Assembly: GCA_036924085.1 (NCBI GenBank)
Contig: JAVGWX010000011.1
Span: forward strand, 41,029,970-41,093,969
From: Ariolimax columbianus
Taxonomy: Eukaryota > Mollusca > Gastropoda > Stylommatophora > Arionidae
Length of the DNA: 64,000 nucleotides
Reading direction: 5' to 3'
Part shown: piece by piece, positions 13,101 to 25,261 of the stretch
How positions within the stretch are numbered: position 1 is the first letter of the stretch
Layout of the letters: each line of letters begins with the position of its first letter
The notes under the pieces: model-generated
Told to the model about the DNA's origin: nothing
The model's input: the letters and a program-made list of their open reading frames with translations, nothing else
Databases searched by the model: none
Made by a program: the position numbers and the translations under genes

Positions 13101-16100
13101 ATTCTGGGATTATTTTGAACTTTTGGATACTTCTTAATTTTTTTAACCTTCTAGGTTTCCACATTTTTTTTGCTACGTCACAAACATTTAGACTTACCAA
13201 ATTTTTGGTACACCAGTTGTCTTGTAAATCCATTAAATTGCCTCAAAGCACTGGTAGTGTTCCTAACCAGATCACCATATCTAAATTTCCACTACAAACG
13301 TATTAAATATAACATCTAAATAAATAAACTAACCAAACCTACATCAAAAAAGTCAGTTGCAACAACTTAACTTCAATCACCCCCAATAATGGGATAACCT
13401 TCCAAATCCATGTGAAACAGACAAAATTTGTTTAATAATTATCTGAAGTAAAAAAAGCCATTGTATTGTTTTGGGGACAAGCGGAAAGGGTCTTGCTTTT
13501 TTATTCAGCTGTTTCTATAGCAAAACTGGTGTTAACACAATGAATACACTGGTGAGTATACAGAGACAATGCCCTAGTTGAATTTTATTGCCAATGGTTC
13601 TTCTTCTTCGTTCGTTCTCAATCTCCCACTACCAAACCCTGAAAGGGCTTAAGTAGCAGAATGTAGTCCAGAGAACGGAATGCGTTGTGTTGTAGTTTAC
13701 AGAGAACGGAATGCGTTGTGTTGTAGTTTACAGCTTGGCTGCGATATTTGCACCTTTCGGTCCAACACATCCGACTTCAGCAAGCATTTTTTGAGTACCA
13801 GGTTAGCATTCCCTCTTCGATCCCTTCTCCTTAGCCAGTCTGCCCTGCTGCAGCCTGTTATCCAGGATCACCGCATGGAGGTGTAGAAGGGTCTTGGCAG
13901 CTATGGTTCGCTGGCCCTGACGCTAGCAGTCAGCTATGGGTCGCTAACCACTGCAGCTCATGTGCTGCTCAGCATCTTGATCCTGCCAATGGTTCAATAG
14001 AAGTTAAATGTAAAACTTTGGTTGGAAATACATTTATAAATTGTGGAAAAGTTATTGAAAAGCTTTCAAATATAAATATGTCAATAGTTCAAACCAATAT
14101 ATCGACTCTATAGCATTGTTAGCAAGTTTTCAAGCTCTATGGAATGAACCAGTTAATTAAGCAAAATTTGAAAATAAATATAATTGATATGACTATTCCT
14201 GGATGAGTAAACTATGCGCAAAAAATGGAAAATAATTGTTAAAAGATGCATTGTTTGTAAAACTGTTCTTTTTTAGCAAATGATAGGGAATAATAATAGA
14301 TTCAGTTTTTGTCAGTGAAATCATTTTTAGAAGAAAACTACAGAAATTATAGACAAATTTAGGGAAGAGAATTTAAACAGAGCCGCAACAAATATGTGTT
14401 TTTCTGCTTCTTGGTATATATACACGAGGGTAAGTCAGTAAGCAGGTCACTAACTCATATGGGATAGCTGAAAAAGATGGTTGGTAGTTTCTAAAGGTTT
14501 TGTGATTACTGTAGGTAGCAGATGGTAGGTGTCACATCTACTTGCGCAGCTCTGAAACAAAATTGTATCCATGCTCACAGAATGTGCAATTAAAGAACAG
14601 TGTGATGTTTTACATTATGTTTGGACAAAATGACTGTATGCAAAGGATATGCATAAGGAAATGCTGCCTGTTTATTGTGAGAAGAGTTTGTCACGTAAAA
14701 TGGTGCATAGCTGGGTGAATAAATTTTCTCAAGGATGCTCATAAATTGCTGATGAAGCCCGACCGAGTCATCCTGCTCAGATTTCAACAGAGGCATTTGT
14801 GTAGTGGATGGGGGAGATGATTTGAGCTGACAAGAAAGTAAAGGTAGACAGTGTAGCAACTGTAATAGAATGTTTGCATGGTTTAGCCTACAGCATGATG
14901 CATGATCCCATCTTGGTGGGAGACATTTCATGACTGCCGAAAAGGTTGAGAGCGAATTGCAAATGTTGCTTAGAGAGTAGACGAAAGACTGCTATGGTTT
15001 TGGTGCTCTGTTAAAGAGTTGGAATAAGTGTTTTAATGTTGGTGAAAATTATGTTGAGAAATAGAACAATGTAAGTGCAATTTTAAAAAAATTGTTTTAC
15101 TTTCGTATCTTATTTAGTATTTTTTAATGGCATATGTGACCTATTTACTGACTTGCTCTGATGTTTGTGTGTGTGTGCACGTGTATACACGTATGTATAA
15201 TATCAGTCCTAGTCTTAGTAGACCTGCACATTTACAGGGACAGATAGATGCCGTTGTGCAGGCACCAGCTAAGGCGTGAGCTGGATGTAGTCGAGAGGAG
15301 GATTTTCTGCTTAGTGGGCTAGGCTTGAGCAGCCTATTACTCCAATGAGTTGGGACAAATGCTGCGGAGAGTAGTTAACCGATGTGCGAGTCCATTTTAA
15401 TAGACACTAGAGCAAAGTAGACCGCAGCCTGTTAGGTGCCATCTATGCAGCTCTTAACAAACCACCTAACCATGGCCGGTGTATGCCATGCCACACAGTT
15501 AGTCGTTTCTTATGACATGCTCATGTTATCACAGTGCTTAAAAATACTTGTTTTTACAATCCATGTTCTTGCTCTATTTATTTTATTTTAGCCATAAACT
15601 TGAACCTTGTTTCAGATGTTGAATGCCGCAACAGAAATAGCTGACGCCCACAATTACCCAAATATCCGGCTCATGACTGTGTATGAAAAAGCATCCAGTG
15701 TTCCTCTTTATGATTTGTTGAAGATTCAGCAAAACTGGACTAGGCCTGACAATGGTATGATAAATTAGATAACATTAGGCAGCAAGTAAAAGTCAACAAA
15801 ATATAAAAGAAATTTAAGTTTCAGATGGCCAAACAAGTTGGAGCTATGAAGAATGCTTAAACATACATAAAGGAATAAAGATCTTGGATTTAAGAGATTT
15901 AAAAAGAACTTTTTTAATTTAATAAAATCTGTTCTGTTCTGTTAAGAATTTAGATCATTGCCCTCCGGATTGACCCATAGGTGCTCATTCTCTCTTATGG
16001 TTCCTGTAGCTTACTAGTTGAACACACTTCTGCTCCGTCCTTTAAGGTGCCCTTCTCTGCTGGACCAGCGTATTAATTCAAATCTTTGCAATCTGTGCAT

Positions 16101-19100
16101 TGCTGATTCACCAATTGCAGTGTCCTCATCCAAGAGGCAGCCATTGATCAACTTAAAAATGTGATTTCTATTCATAGTTCAATGTCCCCACTGCAGATGT
16201 CCATGAGGCCAGGATGTTTGCTATTTCATTACCACAAACTTCAGCATGACCGGGAAAGTAGTAGTAATAGTTGTCCATTGTGAACAAAGATGCTGACAGC
16301 TTCAGATTTCTTTGGGCAGATATAGCTGAGCATGAATCTGCATTTGGTTGTGCAGTCCAATTATGGATGTGCACACCATACCGCTCAAGGGACACACGTG
16401 GGTGGTGTTGGTAGCTGGGGCATACTGCGCTGAGACTTATCTGGTGACTTCTCCCTTGCTACTTCAGAGATTTTCTGCACAGCCAGGCGAGCACCTTGTG
16501 TGATTGCAGAACATCATGCTGAGCTGTCCGATTCAATTGACTCTCAAGAGACAACACCAATCAGCAGGTTTTTCTAGGAGGCCTTTAGTGAATCCTTGTA
16601 TCTTTTCTTCTGCCCGTTGAATGTTTGCATGTCTTAACTGCACCATAAAGGGGTTGCTTTGCTAGGCGATGGTTTGAAATGCGAACAACATGTCCAGCCC
16701 ACCAAGTCTTGGCACTCTGCAAGAGTGCAGTAGCTAGAGAGTTTTGGTCTATGGAGCACTTTATAGTCAGGTACTCTGTTCAGCCAGCTGATCTTGAGCA
16801 GTTGACACAGATAGCCCATCTGAAAGTGATTGATCCATCTGCCACGACCGATGTATACGGTTCAGATCTCACAGGTGTAGAGGCATGAACACTTTCACAC
16901 GGGCTTCCAAATGCAGCACTGACCCTGGCAATCCTATTGTTGATTTTGTAGTCTTTGCACACATCTCTAATTAGGGTCCTATCGAAGTATTTAAATCCAT
17001 CTGTCACCCATAGATGCTGGGTATGCACTGTCATGGTTGGTTCATTATAGGGTTTACCAGGAGCATGCTTCATTCTTATTAATAAAGACAGTACAGTAGA
17101 TTCACTCAAGGTCCAAAAGGTTTGAAGCTGCAATATCCGCAATATACTAATGCCATAGCCAGCTCTTCTGTACTTTTTGAAGAAAGGATTTAGTCAGAGA
17201 TGATTTCAGTACTCAGAGCTGAACTTACTGCATTGATCTCCATTCTCATATTGGAGGTTGTTGTTTTATTAATGCAAATTTTCACTCAACAACAACCCTG
17301 CCTCACACTCTAGCAGAAAAACAGCAGTTGACTTTCTTACTGCACATCATATATTTATCGGTATACATAACTACATCAATATCCTGGGCATTTTCACTTA
17401 TTGCTTGTTAACTTCAAGGTCTGCTTTCCCATTGCACCAGTTATTGTATTCTCTCCCCAGGCTGATGATGACTCATTGTGAATCCATTCTAGCCCTTTGT
17501 TTATAGTCTCCACTGAGGTCACCAAACCAATCGTTTTCTCTACCTATGCCATCCATGCCAACTCTCTCTTGATTCTTGTATCTTGTTCATGAGTTCCGTG
17601 CTATCCGTGGCAACCATCTCTTGATTCTTTTATCTGCAGTGTTCTTCTCTGCAGCTGCTCGCATGTAGGCCATGTTTACATGTGCCAGTGGATATCTAGA
17701 CTGGACGATGTAAGTCCAAGCATGAATCTCATCTATATGATAGAGGTATCCCTGGTACACTCAAGGACCAGTCACATTTCTTTATTCTTATTGATTTTCA
17801 ACTGCCAACATTTATTTTAAGTGCACTGCGTATACACAGGATCTCTGAGTTTTTTCATCATTCTCCAATATGACTAAGTGCTGGTCCCACCTCCCTTGAG
17901 ACTAGGGATTGCTTGAAGCTTGGGGGATTCAAAATCCTACCATTTTGAGCTTTCATTTCTTAAGAGGTAAGCACTTTTGCCTCTCAGCTATAGTGACTGA
18001 TTGTATATATTTTTTATTTTACATTGGTACTTTCTGGTTTCGGGATAAGGTGTCTTTCTCGGCTGCAGGAGGTCGTGGGTTCGAATCACGGTGGAGAACG
18101 GAATTTTTTAACGTCAATCTCTGGGTAGTGAGATCGGACTCACAGGTTCAGTGTCGAGCACATTCAAAATCCTTTGACAGTTAGAATTTGAAAATAGTAG
18201 GCTAAATGGCCGCTGCCCAAACAAAATTCTAAAATTCTAGTTAAAAATCTACGCAAATTATTTGTACCCAGACCTAGTAAGCCGCAGACATTTTAAAATA
18301 CCTATTAGGGATAGCCTTTGGCCACCTGGCAACAGATATTAGCAGCATGCCTGTTTGAAAACCAGGATTCCAAGTATTTTGAATAAAGTAGTGTAAATCT
18401 GGTACAAGTTGCAGAACCTGTTACTAAGGAGGAAAGAATAGGGTCACTGCACCTTCAAGCATGTCGTATAAAGCAACTAAAGAGGGTTTTGTGTGAGACT
18501 AGGCATCGCATAATGTTAATCAAATGGCTACAGAAACAACCAGTGAAAGAGCCATAGTTGACAATGTTATTGTACTCAAGATCACACAAAATAATAAAAT
18601 AATTTGGTGCATGTTTCTTATAAGTAGTTATCTACAGTGGTAGGTCTATTCTATGTAAAGAGAAAAATGCAAAGAAGAAAATGAAATAGAGGAAGATGTA
18701 GAAGGAAAGCAGAAAAGATTAAGAAAAGGAAGTAGAAGAAAGAGGAGAAGGAGCTTAAGGTAATTATGGTAGGAACAAAACTACTGAAACACAAAGATAG
18801 AGAGAAAGGGAACATGATGATAGATAGAACACAGGAAGAATTACAAATTTTACATTGGAAAATTAGAATAAGTGAAATGAGTAGTCCAACAGTTTTGATG
18901 TCAGTCTTCTAGTCATGAGGATTTGTGAACAAAACCTCTGTGAGGCATAGGTTTTTGTTCAATCAGATATAAGGTAAATACTTTGCCTGTACAGTATGTG
19001 GTGACAAGACTGGCAAATGACCGTTATTCCTCAGCTCAATAAATCCTCCCAGTGGGCCTTAGAAATGGGAATAAATACCTAAAAGAAAGCTGTTTTGTTT

Positions 19101-22100
19101 TTATTTTTTGTTTTGTTTTTAACAAAGTTTAAGGAGAAGATCAGGTCTTAGTCGAGGAGACAGAACAGGCTGTATAGCACTTACTCTAGTAAATTAGCAG
19201 CACCACAAAGGACCACAGAATGAAGATAAATCGAAAGAAGACAAAAGTTATGATTTTTGTAAGAGAACCACAAGCAGCAAATCTAGAAATAGAAGGCCAA
19301 CACATCGAACAAGTGAAACAGTTTCCATATTTGGGACAAATCAATGCTGAGGATGATCATTACAAGGAGGATATAAAAGATAAAACTGCAATGGGGAAAA
19401 CAGTGTTCACAGAGACACTGAGAACTCTATCACCGAAAAGTACAAACATCTCCCTCCATGAAACAATTCACAACACACTGTAAGGCTCAGAGATATAGGC
19501 TTTAAACAAGTGAGAGGAAAAGCATTTGGAGACTTTTGAGATGTATTTTTTGAAAGATGAGAAATATTAGCTAGATGCAAAGGAAGTGTACAATAGATGA
19601 TTAAAAAAAAATAATTTTGGCAATAATAAGTAGGCAAAGATTGTACTGGTTTGGCCATAATCTGAGACACACTGCTCTAGTACTATATGTATTTGCTGAT
19701 CTTCTTCGTCGCTCGTTCTCAAATTCCCGCTACCAAACATGAAAAGGGCTTTGCAAGTAGCAGGATGTTATCCGAAGAATGGAATGTGTTGTCGTAGTTT
19801 TCAGCTCAACTGCAATATTTACACTTTTTGGTCCGACTTCAGCAGACATTTTTGGGTGCCAGATTAGTCTTTCCTCTTCGATCCCGTCTCCTTAGACAGT
19901 CTGATCTGTTGCAGCCTGTTATCCAGGATCACCATGTGGAATTGTAGAAGGGTCTTGGCAGCGCTAGTTCGATGGCCCTATTTGCTAGCAGTCAGCTTTG
20001 GACTGCTGCATCTCATGCACTGCTCACTATCTTGATTCCTGTCTGTGCTGATCAGGGTAGGAGATGCGGCAATCAAGGAATAACCTGACCACACAGGATT
20101 GTCGGGATGGGGCAGTAAAATCCTACGCAGAACTCAAAAGTGCAGCAGAGGACAGGTGGCATAAGTGTGACAAGTTACAGTCTCTTCAGAACCAGTCTGA
20201 GGACTAAATAACTGATGATAATGTGGTTAATCAAATATTTAGGGTGGGTCAGAGATGGTTTCGGCACTCAAGAGTCGAACTGTCTCGATCTCCAATCTTC
20301 TTCTTCTTCTTTGTACGCAGTCAGACAGTAACCATTATTTTTTCGAAAAAAGCGGCGGTCATCCTGAGGCTGTCGCCACTGCCATAGAGCTTGTCTTGCA
20401 GTTCCACTGGTGATGGCCACATCTGCTCTCTCTGATCCTCGTATGTCGGGCAGTTCTGCAGCAGATGTTCAGCGGTCATTTTACCAGTACCGCACGGGCA
20501 TTCGTCGGTACCACCTATCTTCAATTTGTTGAATAGGTGGTACCTCAGTCTATTGTGGCCAGTGCGAAGTCTGAAGACAACGACCTGCTCTCTTCGGTTC
20601 AACTGGTAATAGGCATCGTTTTTGGTGTAACCAGTATGTTCGGTTTCCCATTTGGTCATGTATCTGGCTTTGATAAGCCGTTTTGACTCTTTGTACGTCA
20701 TACTAGTATCTGTTTGTCGTAGTCTTGCACCTTCTTTTGCCAGTCTGTCTGCCTCCTCGTTGCCTTGGATGTTGCAGTGTGATGGGACCCACTGTACCAC
20801 TACCCTTTTTGGTGCGGACTGCTGGCACAGTTTGCAGAGTGCTGCTCTTAAGTCATTAAGCTCAGTGTTTTTCTGGCTTTTTAGCGCTGTGACTACGGCC
20901 AGAGCATCTGTAAGCAGGACTATATGGCTTTCATTTTCATTGTGTGTCACCATTTCTTCCACTGCCACCCTCAGTGCCTCTGCCTCCGCTCTGAAATTGC
21001 TTGTGTACTTACCAGTAGCGAATGACAGTGTTATTTGTCTGCCATTTGGTAGGTTCAGGAATGCTCCTGCCCCTCCGTTCCGTGTAGTGTTTGTTACAGA
21101 ACCGTCGGTGTATGCATGGGTCCAGTCCATGCTTGGGTAGCTTTTTGATATAAAGCTTAGGGTAGTATCTCTCCTTTCTTTTTCAGTCTGGCAGTTTTTG
21201 TTTCCAATACCTGGTATATTTTCTACCACTTCTGGAAATACATCCTGCCTCCAGGTAGGTTTTCGTACAGTAGTGATGGGTTTTGGTGTTGTTAGTGCGT
21301 TTATGGGATCTTCGTGCATCTTTGCTTTGGCTATTTCTGCAATGTTTCTCCGCTTTAGTTTCCCATTTTCCAAATTGTTTAGTCTCTGGTGCATTGGATG
21401 GTCAGTCAGTCTTCGGAGTTTCTCTGCCTGCAGCTGGGCTCTGCAGTCTCTTCTATCGGTCATGGATTGCAGTTTTGTAATCTTTTCAAGTTCTACAATT
21501 GGCGTTGACTTCATGCCTCCTGTTATAACTCTCATGGCTTGGTTTTGAAGTTTGCTAACTTTATCGAAGTTCGCCTTTGCTGCTGTTGTCCATGCCGCAA
21601 TGCCATACTCGAGAACTGGTCTCACTCTTCCAGTGTACAGTTTCTTTAGTATGCCTTCATCTGCTCACCAGCTTGTGCCAGCAAGTTTCCTCATGATTGC
21701 CATTCTTTCTCTGGCTCTCATTCGGTTTCTCTCGATCTGACTTTTCCATGTCATGCGCCGATCAAATGTGACTCCCAGATAGGTTGGGTTGTCGTTTGGC
21801 TGCAAGAATTTGCCATTTAAACTTAATTTGGTATTTTGGGGTTTTATTGAAAGCGAGAATATTGTGCATGTGGTTTTCTCCTCGTTTATTTTGACCAGCC
21901 ATGAGTTCACCCACTCTTCCAGCGATGTTAGGGCCTGCTGCATCCGATTTCTTGCTATGGTGAGATTCTTTTCAGAGGTCCACATAGCCAGATCGTCTGC
22001 AAACATTGAGCTATGGACTCTCCTTGGTATATTCTCTGTAATGTCGTTTATATATACCAGGAAGAGTGTGGGTGACAGTACTCCCCCTTGGGGTACTCCC

Positions 22101-25100
22101 TGCTCGAGTGTCACCTTTTTGCTCATCTGCTCTTGTACTTGGACTCTGGCCGTTCTTTGTTTGAGGTAGTGGTTGATCCACTTGTACATTTTCCCACAAA
22201 CATCACTTCTTCTTAGCTTGACTCTAAGTCCGTCTTTCCAGACTTTGTCAAATGCCTTTTCCAGATCCACCCAAACGGCTACTGTGTGTTTCTGTGCCTG
22301 GTAGGCATCTTCTATTTCCTGGGCTATGAGGATGACCTGGTCCTCAGTGGATCTGTGCTGTCTAAAACCGGCTTGCTGTGGAATTAGTATTCGTTTTTCT
22401 TCCAGATGCCACATCAGATCTCCAATCTGATATTGGAGGCTGTTGTCATATATGCTGAAATCATTTTGCGATCACAAAAATCCTGCACCAACTGGCGACT
22501 GAACCTTGATCGCTCGGCTCGGAAGCCAGTGCATTAACCACTCTGCACTACCTCAGCTCCCAAAATAGATAATGTAGCATCAACTAAAAGACGTAAACAA
22601 ATATGATTATTTACAGTTCATGTTGTAGAAAGTCAATATTTTTTTTAACAGACAGTGTTGGTGGTCCAGCTTGGAGCTATTTCTCTGCTGTATGCTGGTT
22701 GTATGGGAAAGCTATACACAAAGCTCTAGGATATCCTATAGGTCTAGTGGCCACAGACTGGGGTGGTACTCCTATAGAAGCTTGGTCATCTCCTGAAGCC
22801 CTTGCCAAGTGTGGTATCCATGGTAAAACCACAGGCCAGCAACCTGATTCATTCATAAAGTAGGTTTTTAATGCAAAGTTAGTGTTTAAATAAACTTAAT
22901 CTGCATTTTAAGTTAATTTAATATTTATGAATTGTGTGGAGGGATTTGTTTGATCCTTTGCTGCAGGTTTTGATTTTTGTGGTTCATGAGCATTTATGCA
23001 CAGAATATAGCAAGTGGTACGCAGAGAAATTATTTGACTTGCTTAGAGGGAATATTGCTGGACAGCTACAGGTTTGTTTCAACAAAATTAAAAGTATCTT
23101 AAAATTGAACAAAAATTGGTAGAGAAACTAATTTAGTAAAAGTTATAGATTGTTTAGCAATTTCAGGCTCAAAATGTCTTTAAAAATGTAAAACTTTCAT
23201 GACGGGTTGAATGTTAAAGCTGAATTTTTAATAGTAGATATTACATAGTATATAACAGTTGCCCATCACAAGCAAAATTGGCAACAGCATAAGACTTGTG
23301 CTGCGAGATGTGTTCTCATATGGCTATAAAGACTAATCCTGGCACAGCAGACTTTGTCACAACCGGCTCACACATGTGAGGAGTTACCTGTGGAGTTGTG
23401 CATTCTGCTCTTTCGGCAGCACAATTTTTTGAAGCCTCCGAGATGGAGTTTTACTCTGCAATCTAAGTACCTTTGGTATTGTTTGTGCGCCAGGTAGATT
23501 TTTGTGCAAGCAACCAGGAGGTGACATCAATGTTGAAGCTTTTCAAAGACACTTTCAAGGAGTCTCTATAGTGCTTCTTTTTTCCCCCTTATAGGCATCA
23601 CTAATAATAATTCCTTTTCTGAGCTCACCATATAACAGCTGCTTGGGGATGTGCTCATCAGACATGCAAATAACATGTCCCATCCATCTTATCTCTTCTT
23701 TTTGCAGAAGTGAATGGATGCTCAAAATGTTAGTCTTGTTAAGAATTTTAGAGTTTGGCACTTTGTCCTGACACCTGATCCTGAGTAGCCTACACAGACA
23801 GCTCAAGTGATAATAATTAAGCTGTGGGGCATGTCTGCTATATACTGTCCATATTTCACAAGCTTTCAGCAGAGTGGTGAACACTACAACATGATACACT
23901 TTTACCTTAGTGGTGACACTGATGCCTAGTGGGTTCCAGACATTTGCTTGCATACTTTCAAATGCAGAGCTCGCTTTTGCAATACTGATGTTCATATCAG
24001 AGTCAATATTTGTCTCTCTGGTGAGGGAACTGTCTAGTTAGGTGACACTATTGACTGCCTAGAGACATTGGTTTTGTACAGTAATTATTGGTTCAATGTC
24101 CAGCTTCCCAGAGCAGACTAGAAGCGTACCTCAGTTTTTTAAGTGTTGAACATGAGGCCAAAGTTACTGCATGTCATCAAAAACTCTGTCATGGTGAACT
24201 GCATATTTTGTTCTGAGCAGATGTTAAGGACACAGTCATCAGCGAGATCAAAGATCATGACCTCACTTACCTTGGTGTGAGACTTCAAACATCTCAGATT
24301 AAACAACTGACCTTTCATCCTGTATCTGATAGCAGTGGCACTTACATCATCAGGGAGCAATGCTGCAAAGACCATGCTAAAGAGTGTCTGTGCCAGCACA
24401 CATCCCTGTTTGTGACTGGGAATTCTACGGAAAATGTTCCTTCATGCAATACTTGAGCTATCATGAAACTGACTTACTACCACAATGAATCTGCCAGGGA
24501 AACGAAACTTCTCCATGATTTTCCAGAGTCCTTCCCTATTGGTGGTGTCAGATCGATGTAAACTGTGTACAGGTCACAATACTGCTCTTGATATTTCTTC
24601 TGAAGTTGATGTGATGCATATATCATGTCTGCTGTCTCATGACCTGCATGAAAACCCTGCTCAAAGTGACCACTTAGGCTGTTGAGCAGGACTCAGGCCA
24701 GATACTTTGCCTGCAATTGACAGCAAGGAGATACCTCTGTGATTGATGCAGGATTGATGGGTACAACTATACAATTGGGACATCTTTCATCTCCTGTGAA
24801 ACTTTCTTTGCTTCCGATATACAACAAAAGAATGTAGTCAGTTCTTGGAGGAATACAGAACCCCCTGCTTGGTAAATATCAGCAGGGAGCGAATCTGACT
24901 CAGGATCTTGCCTCTGGACATTGTGACAAAAGGGTTTCTGACCTCAGCCTCACCAAGTTTGAGATAAAGTCCCTAGTTAACAGCAGCTTGAGACATACGA
25001 GTAATGGCATGTTTGCTGATGATATATGTATATAGCAACAAAAAAACTTTTTAATGGAACAGGATTTTTTTAAAATACGCACCTATGGAAGGGGATCCTT

Positions 25101-25229
25101 TCCACAACTACTTTTAGAAATAAAAATATATTTTATAGGACCAAACATTAAAATTGCTCTCTCCCTCTCTCTCTCTTTCACTCCCTCTCTCTCTCTCGCT
25201 CTCTCTCTTTCTACTTCTCTATCTCTCTC

Positions 25230-25261
<32 letters not shown>

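Larger units (their letters stand above)
20297..22416 (-). mobile_element. LINE of the rRNA-bearing family, 5'-truncated copy
   Basis: This 2.1-kb insertion ends on the minus strand in an AAG-rich tail (CTTCTTCTTCTTCTT on the + strand at 20297) and is cut off at its 5' end inside the RT domain at 22416. A 12-base duplication, GATCTCCAATCT, flanks it (20287-20298 and 22417-22428; the last two bases may be shared with the tail). It carries RT from the [11 protein letters not shown] block to the thumb, RNase H and a C-terminal Cys/His block. The coding part is intact except for one in-frame TGA after KLAGTSW, where the copy at 46535 has GGA. Being truncated, it has no rRNA part. It is closer to coding condition than the other two copies. 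Confidence 0.9.
20225..22560 (-). repeat. Older SINE-like repeat interrupted by the LINE
   Basis: The flanks of the LINE at 20297-22416 join into one repeat. The GATTTCGGCACTC-like left part and the ATTGGAGGCTGTTGT right part recur, uninterrupted and diverged, at 17195-17270 and 63800-63875. Its right part (22470-22560) reads on the minus strand as a tRNA-like head (GAGTGGTTAATGCACTGGC, then AAGGTTCAGTCGCCAG), similar to 61700-61800. Confidence 0.55.

Noticed and set aside
20652..22169. Several + strand frames of 60-160 residues
   Set aside because: They lie opposite the LINE RT/RNase H coding strand and are antisense shadows, as are similar frames at 38616-40929 and 49025-51585.
22965..23070. 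Possible extra SIAE exon (reads [18 protein letters not shown] between CTGCAG and GTTTGT)
   Set aside because: Exon 4 joins exon 5 directly in frame and matches the family without a gap, so an insertion here is not needed. It may be a fragment of something else.
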